A stretch of 35,067 bases of DNA, taken from NCBI RefSeq assembly GCF_029054785.1, contig NZ_JAIDEN010000145.1:1-35067 (forward strand). The letters run 5' to 3'. The notes under the pieces were generated by a model. The model was not told where the DNA came from and did not search any database. It saw only the letters and a list, made by a program, of their open reading frames with translations. The position numbers and the translations under genes are program-made. Below are positions 16,623 to 23,267 of this stretch, piece after piece; the first letter of the stretch is position 1, and each line of letters begins with the position of its first letter. Origin of the DNA: Duncaniella sp. (GTDB taxonomy: Bacteria; Bacteroidota; Bacteroidia; Bacteroidales; Muribaculaceae).

Positions 16623-17198
16623 ATGAAAAAAAGTCTTCTCTATACCCGCACCGGCGATGCCGGTACCACGTCGCTCATCGGCGGACAGCGTGTCGCAAAA
16701 AACTCTCCGCGTGTAAACGCCTACGGCACTCTTGACGAACTCAATGCCCACATAGGGCTTGTGCAGGCCCGTTGTGCGGAACTTGACAACTTCGTGACCG
16801 CCACTCTGCTGAGCATCAACAACACTCTTTTCAATCTCGGCGCCTATCTTGCCACTCCTCCCGCCGAGGAGAGCGGCGACAGTCTGCCCAAATCGCTCGC
16901 AGCCCTACCCGACCGCATCGCCGAACTTGAAAAGCAGATCGACACGCTTGATGCAGCGGTGCCCGAACAGCGCACGTTCATTCTGCCGGGCGGAAGCATC
17001 GGGGCGGCTCACGCCCACGTGGCCCGCACCGTGTGTCGCCGCGCCGAACGCGAGATACTCAATCTTGCCGACACAGGCGAGCCTGTGGCCCCGATCGTCC
17101 TCACCTACATCAACCGCCTCAGCGACTATCTCTTCATCCTCGCCCGCTACATCAACCACTTCACCGGCACCCCTGACATCCCCTGGCAGCAGTCATGA
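16623..17198 (+). CDS. ATP:cob(I)alamin adenosyltransferase, PduO type
   Basis: The 191-residue enzyme transfers the adenosyl group of ATP to cob(I)alamin, making adenosylcobalamin. The PduO-type signature is clear: YTRTGDAGTTSLIGGQRVAK at about 6-25 (ATP-binding loop) and RVNAYGTLDELNAHIGL at about 29-45. ILPGGSIGAAHAHVARTVCR and RAERE lie at about 121-145, with YINRLSDYLFILARYIN near the C terminus. It forms a trimeric four-helix-bundle enzyme in the family. Length is typical and the start is the only good ATG after a divergent 171-base gap to the hybrid regulator. It lies directly upstream of a cobalamin riboswitch but before it, so it is not itself under that riboswitch. It fits the cobalamin theme with QueG further on. 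Confidence 0.95.
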   Translation: MKKSLLYTRTGDAGTTSLIGGQRVAKNSPRVNAYGTLDELNAHIGLVQARCAELDNFVTATLLSINNTLFNLGAYLATPPAEESGDSLPKSLAALPDRIAELEKQIDTLDAAVPEQRTFILPGGSIGAAHAHVARTVCRRAEREILNLADTGEPVAPIVLTYINRLSDYLFILARYINHFTGTPDIPWQQS

Positions 17199-17231
17199 TC
17201 AGCGCCGGGGATAGCTTTTTTCTTTGCAGAA

Positions 17232-17265
17232 TTTGATCTCGTTCCAACTATTCTTCTTAACTTTG
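17232..17265 (+). promoter_or_regulatory. Promoter of the cobalamin riboswitch transcript
   Basis: TAACTTTG at 17258-17265 matches the -7 consensus, with TTTG at 17232-17235 (22-base spacer, slightly long). The riboswitch P1 stem begins at 17273, just where transcription should start, which supports both calls. Confidence 0.65.
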
Positions 17266-17272
17266 CAACATA

Positions 17273-17491
17273 AATTTCGGTGATCCTTATGCCGGACAGA
17301 GGTCCGGACAGGATTGAAAAGGGAACCGGGTGAGAATCCCGGACAGACCCGCTACTGTAAATCCGCCACAAGGCAACGAGCCTGTGGCAGCAGCTTCACG
17401 GCAACTTTTTTTACGGTCACTGCAAAAGCCCACTCCGGGCTGCGGGAAGGCCGCCGCGAAAGCCGGATAAGTCAGGAAACCTGCCGAAATT
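17273..17491 (+). promoter_or_regulatory. Cobalamin riboswitch
   Basis: This is a complete B12-sensing leader. The P1 arms AATTTCGG (17273-17280) and CCGAAATT (17484-17491) pair perfectly over 8 bases. Inside are the conserved core GGGAACCGGGTGAGAATCCC followed by GGACAGACCCGCTACTGTAA (from about 17320 to 17360), then GGTCACTGC and GGAAGGCC. The B12 box AGTCAGGAAACCTGCC is at 17470-17485. The downstream gene is the 1003-residue secreted Ig-like protein. In known cases adenosylcobalamin binding lowers expression of cobalamin uptake or synthesis genes, so repression by cobalamin is expected here. Confidence 0.95.
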
Positions 17492-17546
17492 GACATTCTG
17501 ATTGCAGCTTTCGTGGACTAAAGCCGGCATCACTGATTCTGATCTT

Positions 17547-17630
17547 ATCCGCACCTCCCCCCGGCCGGGCCTATCCGGCCGGATGCGCATTTTCCTCGTT
17601 TCCATAGCCTTCCGGGCCGGAAATGCGGAT
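17547..17630 (+). promoter_or_regulatory. GC-rich hairpins in the leader after the riboswitch (candidate expression platform)
   Basis: CCGGCCGG at 17561-17568 and again at 17575-17582 form an 8-base all-GC stem with loop GCCTAT. An outer pair ATCCGCA (17547-17553) / TGCGGAT (17624-17630) encloses it, and a third GC block CCGGGCCGG lies at 17612-17620. The first stem is followed only by a weak TTTT, so a terminator role is possible but unproven. The stretch from the riboswitch end to the start codon is unusually long (237 bases) and holds no convincing ORF. Confidence 0.5.
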
Positions 17631-17728
17631 CGGGCGCATTGCGGACGGTTTATGAATAGCCGTCACCCCGACTGTCTGACATTCAGGCGTCTGAGTGACT
17701 CTTTTTATTTTAACCAATCATAAACCGA

Positions 17729-20700
17729 ATGAAGATCAAATCTTTACTTCCTCTGACCACACTCTTAGGACTGATGTGGACAGCCGGAGCTTCGGCCACA
17801 GAAGTGACCGTAACGCTCAACACCATCAGCAAATCAATGACCGTGGTCCCTGCAGCCGGAGGCGAGACCGTAAACATCGGCGAGCCTTCAGCGGATTCAA
17901 ACCCCGTCTATACCTTCAACTGCGATCCGGGCGACTACGTAATGAACCTCTTCGATGCCAAAGGCACCCCGACAGGCTCTATCACCACATCCATCTCCGG
18001 CGAAACCAACAACGTAAGGCTCTACAACATTTCGCTTTACGCTACAAACAAGACCGACGGCATCGAATGGCAGCTCGGCAAAGACTATGACGTTCCCTTC
18101 GACCGGATCAAAGTATCCTCCCAGAAAGGCGAAAACCATCCGGTGACTCCCGTGGTCTATGCCAACAGCACCCGCAAGGTGATTACCTTTCCGGTTAGAA
18201 TCGGCGATTCATTTACCGCCACCCTCTTACCTTTAGGAGACTATGCCGAAGACTATGCCGAGGTCACAATAACACGGACCGTAACATTCAATGTCTCCGC
18301 GTCATGCACTTTCGAGCCCTATGTCACTTTCTCCCTGACCGCGCCAAAGGATGCCGAAGTCAAAGTGGCTCAGAAGATCGGATCGCGCCACTACGTGCCT
18401 TTCACCTACTACGATCCGGCAACGGCTGTCGAATCAGGCAACGACATGGTCTATACCTACCGTCTGCCCAAGAGCTCCAACTACAACTACCGCGTGTCAC
18501 GCCAGGGCAGCATCACCAATGCCGGTATCTTTGATCCCTCGAAAGGCGACATCGCAATTACCGACGCCCAACTCAACGCCTATCCGTCAGACTATTATAA
18601 TCATGACGTGGCAGCCAACAGCGGCTACAACTATGCCGACGTATATCTCAACATCAATCCGCAGGGGCATCTCCACATGCAGCCTGACAGCAAGTTCCAC
18701 ATCGTCAACCTGCGCACCTGGCAGCTGACCAACACCGTTACAGCCAACTATTTTATCGAACCCGACTATCACTACACCGTGCTCGGCACTGACTTCAAGC
18801 CCGACAATTCGGTGATCGACATCACGGCTGAAGGCCTCATCACCGCAAAGAAACAAGGCACCGCAATTGTGCAGGTACGCTATGACGCCATGTCGGTCGA
18901 TGTAGCCGGAGGCAATCTCTGGAGCTCGATCTGGGCCGAAAATGTCGGCACCTTCGTGGTCACTGTCGGCGACAAGGCCGAAGGAATCAGAAGCAACATG
19001 AAGCTTCCCTACACTCATGAAAACCGCACCGGCGAGATTGATGCCGAACATGATGTCTTCTACTACATGAAGGGCGAAGACGGTTTCGACTACACCTTTA
19101 CCCCTGAAGGCGTGGCTTCCGTGAGCGTGGCCACTCCGCTTGTCGACCTTGAGAAAAACACCCTGTCGTATCCCAATGGGTTCTCGACTGAAAAAGTCAG
19201 CAAAAACGCCGACGGCTCATATACCGTCCGGCTGGCATTCGGACGCAACATCGTCTGTCTGACTGACGCTGCAGGCAACAGCGTCTACCAGGTAATGTCA
19301 GCAAAACCTGCCACTTACAGTGTGTCCAAGGCCAAAGATGTCCGTAATGACAGCTACAACCTGCCCGGCGACGTCCTTGAGGTAAACTTCAGCGGCCTCT
19401 ACCACAATGCCGGAAAGCTGGCCGCAATCTACAACCAGGGTTGCTCGCCTCTATATTCATCCATCCCTGAAGGCTATGACAACAACAGCGTCAAAGGCTC
19501 AGGCGGCCAATATAATTTCCCCGTGCAGCAGAAAGTGACCGTAACACTCAAAAACGACCAGCAGCCCATCGACTTCGACCTCAGCGGCGGATGCCTGACC
19601 TTCGGCGGTTTCGGTGACAAACTCGGCGGCCACCGCGACATAGACTATTTCACAGGCCGCAATCCCAACTTCACGGCTGTGTCTCAGTATCAGCTTTCCG
19701 GAGTTATTCCTGACGTATCGTTCAAGACCGATGCCTTTGCTGACGGCATGGAACTCTCCATGAGCCTCGAATTCGGCAAAAACGCCACTCCCGTCTCTCT
19801 CGCAGCCTGCAAACTTTTCCTCGGCGAAGACATGACCGTCACAAGCTCTGACGAATCAGTAGCCACCGTTGACAAAAACGGCAAAGTGACAGCCGTAGCT
19901 GACGGAAACGCCGTCATCACCTATGCCAATGCCGACGGCAGCAAGAAGTTCACCTGCTCTGTCGAAGTGTGGAGCATAAAAGTGGAAGGCATTGCCTTCA
20001 AAGACGAGGTTGTAGAAGCCATTGCATCCACAAAGGGAACCCGCATCATCTCGACAGCCCTGATATGGACACCGGCCAAACCCTCAAACCAGAATGTGAC
20101 CTATGAACTCTCCAATCCTGATGTGGTCAGTCTTAAGAACAACCGCTTATACACAATAGCCGGCAAGGCAGGAGAAACAGATGTCACAGTAACCACTGCT
20201 GACGGCGGCTATAAAGCCACATGCCATGTCATAGTCCGTATGGCTCTCGAAAAACTTGCCTTTGAAGAATCAGCCGAAGAACTGACCGAGGGTGAAAGCC
20301 TTTCTCTCAAACCTGTCTACACCCCTGAAAACACTGATTTCAAGGAACTCATCTGGGTTTCTACCAACCCTGAGGTTGCAAGCGTTGATGAAAACGGTCT
20401 CGTCACTGCGCTTAAGGAAGGAACCGCGTCCATAAAAGCTACCTCAACCAAATATTCCTACATCAGCGCCACCCGCAATGTGACCGTCAAAGCGAAAGAC
20501 CAGTCCGGAATCGAAACCGTCGGCATAGCCGGAGTGAAGGCCTATCCCAATCCTTTCACCGACTATATCATGGTGCAGACACCGGTTGCCACAAACGCGT
20601 CAGTCTATAGCCTGCAGGGATCGCTGCTGATCAGCGCCTCTCTGGAAGCCGGTCAGAACCGCATTGACACCTCGGCCCTCCCCTCCGGACTCTATCTTGT

Positions 20701-20740
20701 CCGCATCGGCTCTGAAACCGTCAAGATGATCCGCAAGTAA
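17729..20740 (+). CDS. Secreted Ig-like (BIg2) protein with T9SS type A sorting domain, under a cobalamin riboswitch
   Basis: The 1003-residue protein has a Sec signal peptide (MKIKSLLPLTTLLGLMWTAG, cleavage about ASA) and is beta-rich throughout. BIg2-like motifs are visible at about 365-395 (GLITAKKQGTAIVQVRY) and about 705-750 (SDESVATVDKNGKVTAV). Others are at about 780-840 (SNPDVVSL to TVTTADGGYKATCHV) and about 850-925 (STNPEVASVDENGLVTALKE). The last 65 residues are a type IX secretion sorting domain (AYPNPFTDYIMVQTP, then LPSGLYLVRIG and VKMIRK), so the protein should pass the outer membrane and be released or attached. The N-terminal 700 residues match nothing I can name. Its only regulatory context is the riboswitch 237 bases upstream, which suggests a role in cobalamin capture or a cobalamin-responsive surface function. 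No BtuB, BtuF or BtuCD gene is nearby. Structure is well supported; function is inference. Confidence 0.88.
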   Translation: MKIKSLLPLTTLLGLMWTAGASATEVTVTLNTISKSMTVVPAAGGETVNIGEPSADSNPVYTFNCDPGDYVMNLFDAKGTPTGSITTSISGETNNVRLYNISLYATNKTDGIEWQLGKDYDVPFDRIKVSSQKGENHPVTPVVYANSTRKVITFPVRIGDSFTATLLPLGDYAEDYAEVTITRTVTFNVSASCTFEPYVTFSLTAPKDAEVKVAQKIGSRHYVPFTYYDPATAVESGNDMVYTYRLPKSSNYNYRVSRQGSITNAGIFDPSKGDIAITDAQLNAYPSDYYNHDVAANSGYNYADVYLNINPQGHLHMQPDSKFHIVNLRTWQLTNTVTANYFIEPDYHYTVLGTDFKPDNSVIDITAEGLITAKKQGTAIVQVRYDAMSVDVAGGNLWSSIWAENVGTFVVTVGDKAEGIRSNMKLPYTHENRTGEIDAEHDVFYYMKGEDGFDYTFTPEGVASVSVATPLVDLEKNTLSYPNGFSTEKVSKNADGSYTVRLAFGRNIVCLTDAAGNSVYQVMSAKPATYSVSKAKDVRNDSYNLPGDVLEVNFSGLYHNAGKLAAIYNQGCSPLYSSIPEGYDNNSVKGSGGQYNFPVQQKVTVTLKNDQQPIDFDLSGGCLTFGGFGDKLGGHRDIDYFTGRNPNFTAVSQYQLSGVIPDVSFKTDAFADGMELSMSLEFGKNATPVSLAACKLFLGEDMTVTSSDESVATVDKNGKVTAVADGNAVITYANADGSKKFTCSVEVWSIKVEGIAFKDEVVEAIASTKGTRIISTALIWTPAKPSNQNVTYELSNPDVVSLKNNRLYTIAGKAGETDVTVTTADGGYKATCHVIVRMALEKLAFEESAEELTEGESLSLKPVYTPENTDFKELIWVSTNPEVASVDENGLVTALKEGTASIKATSTKYSYISATRNVTVKAKDQSGIETVGIAGVKAYPNPFTDYIMVQTPVATNASVYSLQGSLLISASLEAGQNRIDTSALPSGLYLVRIGSETVKMIRK

Positions 20741-20746
20741 CAAGTG

Positions 20747-20856
20747 AGAGGTCGTTAAAAGCACGACCCTCTAAGCACACTCGGCAAAACATTATACCGA
20801 GTATTACGCCAAAGGGCGCTGCCATGAGCGAAAAATCTCGCCATGACAGCGCCCTT
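20747..20856. other. Three consecutive hairpins after the Ig-like gene
   Basis: Stem 1 pairs AGAGGTCGT (20747-20755) with ACGACCCTCT (20763-20772, one bulge). Stem 2 pairs ACTCGG (20779-20784) with CCGAGT (20797-20802). Stem 3 pairs AAGGGCGCTG (20812-20821) with CAGCGCCCTT (20847-20856), with further CATG/CATG and GCG/CGC pairing inside. None has a T-run, so they may act as 3'-end stabilisers or Rho-linked ends rather than classical terminators. Confidence 0.6.
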
Positions 20857-20892
20857 ATCAACACCTCCCCCGGATCTGCCAGCCACCGAAAT

Positions 20893-20974
20893 CCTGGAAA
20901 AACGGCAAAAATCGCCCGAAAAACCTTGGAAAAACGGCAAAAACAAGCAAAATCACCTTGGAAAAACGGCAAAA
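20893..20974. repeat. Three direct repeats with 31-32-base spacing
   Basis: The core TGGAAAAACGGCAAAA occurs three times, in copies starting at 20893 (CC-TGG), 20924 (CCTTGG) and 20956 (CCTTGG). The core is identical each time; the 12-14 bases between copies are A-rich and differ. The starts are three helical turns apart. Together with the hairpins before it, this fills the 364-base gap between the Ig-like gene and hicA; I see no gene there. Confidence 0.8.
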
Positions 20975-21049
20975 GCCCTATTACCCGATTCAGTGCAAAT
21001 CGGGCAAATAAAAGAGCCGTGTTTTTTGAAAAATAATTGCGATTCTAAT

Positions 21050-21080
21050 TTTGCTATTAAAAATAATAGCATTATCTTTG
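21050..21080 (+). promoter_or_regulatory. hicAB promoter with embedded operator palindrome
   Basis: TTTG (21050-21053) and TATCTTTG (21073-21080), 19 bases apart, match the Bacteroidales -33/-7 promoter exactly. A perfect inverted repeat, TGCTATTA (21052-21059) / TAATAGCA (21064-21071) with an AAAA spacer, fills the space between them. Its position is ideal for repression by HicB. A matching half-site AATAGCAAA (21361-21369) lies just before hicB. Confidence 0.75.
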
Positions 21081-21104
21081 TGGTGTAAATCAGACAAGAG
21101 AACA

Positions 21105-21299
21105 ATGAAATATAACGAACTACACCGACTCCTCCGGAAAATAGGGTGTTATCCTATCACAGGGAAACAAATTGCAGGACACCCGGCTTGGTTCAGCCCT
21201 CTCACCGGTAAGATTTTTCCGACAAGCCATCACGGCGGCGACGATGTCAAGCGAGGAACTCTGAAAAGCATTCTCCGGGACTCAGGTCTCAAAATCTAA
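21105..21299 (+). CDS. hicA: HicA-family mRNA interferase toxin
   Basis: This small 64-residue protein folds as a dsRNA-binding-like domain that cleaves mRNA when free of its antitoxin. It starts MKYNELHRLLRKIGCYPITG and ends with the family's hallmark VKRGTLKSILRDSGLKI. The catalytic His expected in the central GSHH-type strand is represented by His in GKQIAGHPAW, so the motif is altered (GH rather than SHH); a second cluster SHHGGDD precedes the C-terminal motif. I start at 21105 because the longer frame from 21051 would read through the promoter and has no family match. The partner antitoxin follows after 73 bases. Assignment is strong from order, size and C terminus; activity of this variant is uncertain. 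Confidence 0.87.
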   Translation: MKYNELHRLLRKIGCYPITGKQIAGHPAWFSPLTGKIFPTSHHGGDDVKRGTLKSILRDSGLKI

Positions 21300-21372
21300 A
21301 AAGCAGGAGCGAAAGGCCCTCCTTTTAATCAAAATCTGTATATAAATTGTTATCAATATAAATAGCAAATAT

Positions 21373-21780
21373 ATGAATACTATAAAAGTTTTCATTGTCC
21401 GCGAAAACGACGGATCATATTCTTCCTATATGGACGAACAAGCAAATCTTCCTTATGGACTTGTTGGGGAGGGGGCAACTGTGGCCGAGGCTATGGATGA
21501 ATGGAATCGGGCCTACAATGATATGAAGAAATTATTTGAGGTGGAAGGCAAAGAGTTTGTCGAAGCTCAATTCTCTTTCGCTTATGATGTCCCCTCGTTT
21601 CTTCTCTACTATGCCGGCAAACTCACCTTCGCCGGTCTGTCTAAACTCACCGGAATCTCGGCGGCTCAACTCTCTCAGTATGCCAACGGCTACCGTAATC
21701 CATCACCTAAAACTACTCAGAAAATTCAGAACGCCCTCCACGCTTTCGGTAACGAATTAAGTCAGCTTCAACTTGTTTGA
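21373..21780 (+). CDS. hicB: HicB-family antitoxin with C-terminal HTH
   Basis: The 135-residue antitoxin has an N-terminal HicB RNase H-like fold (about 1-60: VFIVRENDGSYSSYMDE, GLVGEGATVAEAMDEWNRA). A Cro/C1-type helix-turn-helix follows at about 85-130 (GLSKLTGISAAQLSQYANGY, then NPSPKTTQKIQNALH). The N domain binds and blocks HicA; the HTH binds the operon operator. The 73-base gap after hicA is longer than usual for such pairs and contains an AT-rich stretch and an operator-like half-site, so hicB may also have its own transcription. A terminator follows at 21814. Confidence 0.9.
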   Translation: MNTIKVFIVRENDGSYSSYMDEQANLPYGLVGEGATVAEAMDEWNRAYNDMKKLFEVEGKEFVEAQFSFAYDVPSFLLYYAGKLTFAGLSKLTGISAAQLSQYANGYRNPSPKTTQKIQNALHAFGNELSQLQLV

Positions 21781-21813
21781 TTTTACACCTAAACATTGTT
21801 CTCGCAGATTATG

Positions 21814-21845
21814 CACCCTCGTTTTTTTAACGAGGGTGTTTTTGG
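21814..21845 (+). terminator. Intrinsic terminator after hicB
   Basis: CACCCTCG (21814-21821) and CGAGGGTG (21831-21838) form a perfect 8-base stem with a TTTTTTTAA loop, followed by a T-run (21839-21843). Confidence 0.9.
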
Positions 21846-21963
21846 TTAGCCCGGCATGTATTCAGTCTGACAGGTGAAAGTCATCGAAAATCATATTTTT
21901 ATTTAGACTGTGGTATCAAAGATTACCTTAGCAGCCACTTATGTACATTATATCGGTTAATTT

Positions 21964-21995
21964 TGAAGAGTTACTTAATTGTGAAGAGTTGCTTA
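21964..21995. repeat. Short direct repeat in the hicB-trpS gap
   Basis: TGAAGAGTTACTTA (21964-21977) and TGAAGAGTTGCTTA (21982-21995) differ by one base and lie 18 bases apart. The rest of 21846-22106 is AT-rich and shows no gene or RNA that I can recognise. Confidence 0.5.
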
Positions 21996-22106
21996 TGATG
22001 CGGGGGTGGAAAGGGTGCTGGGGGAGTGAAGTGTTATAAATGCTTTATTAAGAGATTGTTCAGAGAGTTTGGCGTGTTTTTATTCGGCAGTTACAGAGCT
22101 TTTTTG

Positions 22107-22114
22107 TAAATTTG
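22107..22114 (+). promoter_or_regulatory. Probable -7 promoter element of trpS
   Basis: TAAATTTG matches TAnnTTTG and lies 60 bases before the trpS start. A near -33 element TTCG is at 22083-22086 with a 20-base spacer. Confidence 0.55.
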
Positions 22115-22174
22115 TAGCCAAATTGCCCGTCTTGGGGCCAATCACATCACTAACAATCTAACCATCACCATATT

Positions 22175-23236
22175 ATGAGCAACAAAGAAGTGGTTCTCTC
22201 CGGCATCCGCGCCACAGGAAACCTCCATCTCGGCAACTATTACGGCGCTCTCAGCAAATTCGTCAAGATGCAGAATGACTATGACTGTCTTTTCTTCATC
22301 GCCGACCTCCATGCCCTGACTACCAATCCGGACCCGGACGCCCTGCATGAGAACGTAAAAAATATCCTCGCAGAATATCTCGCCGCAGGAATCGACCCCG
22401 AAAAGGCTACAATCTTCGTGCAAAGCGACGTCCCCGAAATTTCGGAGATGTATCTGCTGCTGAACATGCATGTAGGCATCGGCGAACTCCTCCGCACCGC
22501 CTCTTTCAAGGATAAGGCCCGCAAGCAGCTCGGCCTCGGCGCTGCCGGTGCCGATGATGATATCGAGAAGCAGATCATCGGTTCGGACACCAACAAGCGC
22601 GTCAATGCCGGCCTGCTCACCTACCCCACCCTCATGGCTGTCGACATCCTGATCCAGAAAGCCCACAAGGTGCCCGTAGGCAAGGACCAGGAGCAGCACC
22701 TGGAGCTTACTCGCCGCTTTGCCCGCAGATTCAATTCGTTCTACGGAGTGGAACTCTTCCCCGAACCTGAGAACTTCAACTTCGGCGATCATGCCGTAAA
22801 GGTGCCCGGTCTCGACGGCTCAGGCAAGATGGGCAAGAGCGAGGGCAACTGCATCTATCTCGTCGATGAAGAAAAGGTGCTTCGCAAGAAGGTGATGCGC
22901 GCCGTGACCGACGAAGGACCCAAGGAACCCAACCAGCCGATCTCGCAGCCGGTTGAAAACCTGCTGACTCTGATGGAACTGACCTCGGCGCCTGAAATCG
23001 TCCAGAGCTACCGCGACGCATACGCCGACTGCTCGATCCGCTACGGAGACATGAAAAAACAGCTGGCCGAAGACATCCTGAAGGTGACAACCCCGATCCG
23101 CGAACGCTATCACGACATCCGCAACGACGAGGCCTACATCTCGCGTGTGGTGCGCCAGGGTGCCGAACGTGCCCGCGAACGCGCTGCCAAGACCCTCGCC
23201 GAAGTGCGCCAGGTGATGGGCATCCGCAAATTCTAA
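22175..23236 (+). CDS. trpS: Tryptophan-tRNA ligase
   Basis: The 353-residue class I aminoacyl-tRNA synthetase charges tRNA-Trp. The HIGH-equivalent is in TGNLHLGNYYGAL at about 14-26, and the KMSKS-equivalent is GSGKMGKSEGN at about 213-223. The family signature FIADLHALT is at about 45-53, and SDVPEISEMYLLLNMHVGIG covers the dimer and tryptophan-site region. Length is typical. It is first in a + strand run with the DUF2723 gene 31 bases downstream, which suggests co-transcription. No leader resembling a T-box or attenuator with Trp codons is visible upstream. Confidence 0.97.
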   Translation: MSNKEVVLSGIRATGNLHLGNYYGALSKFVKMQNDYDCLFFIADLHALTTNPDPDALHENVKNILAEYLAAGIDPEKATIFVQSDVPEISEMYLLLNMHVGIGELLRTASFKDKARKQLGLGAAGADDDIEKQIIGSDTNKRVNAGLLTYPTLMAVDILIQKAHKVPVGKDQEQHLELTRRFARRFNSFYGVELFPEPENFNFGDHAVKVPGLDGSGKMGKSEGNCIYLVDEEKVLRKKVMRAVTDEGPKEPNQPISQPVENLLTLMELTSAPEIVQSYRDAYADCSIRYGDMKKQLAEDILKVTTPIRERYHDIRNDEAYISRVVRQGAERARERAAKTLAEVRQVMGIRKF

Positions 23237-23267
23237 GAGCCATCCTCCCCCTATACCATAATCAATA

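Noticed and set aside
17502..17723. A 73-codon frame in the riboswitch leader
   Set aside because: It overlaps strong GC hairpins, ends just before the real start and shows no protein-like features.
20721..20972. A minus-strand frame across the repeats with a repeated Phe-rich pattern
   Set aside because: The repeated residues arise only from the DNA repeats and it runs into the Ig-like gene; no family resemblance.
20893..20974. Possible small CRISPR array
   Set aside because: There are only three copies with a short 16-base core, A-rich 12-14-base gaps, and no cas genes; it fits a binding-site array better.
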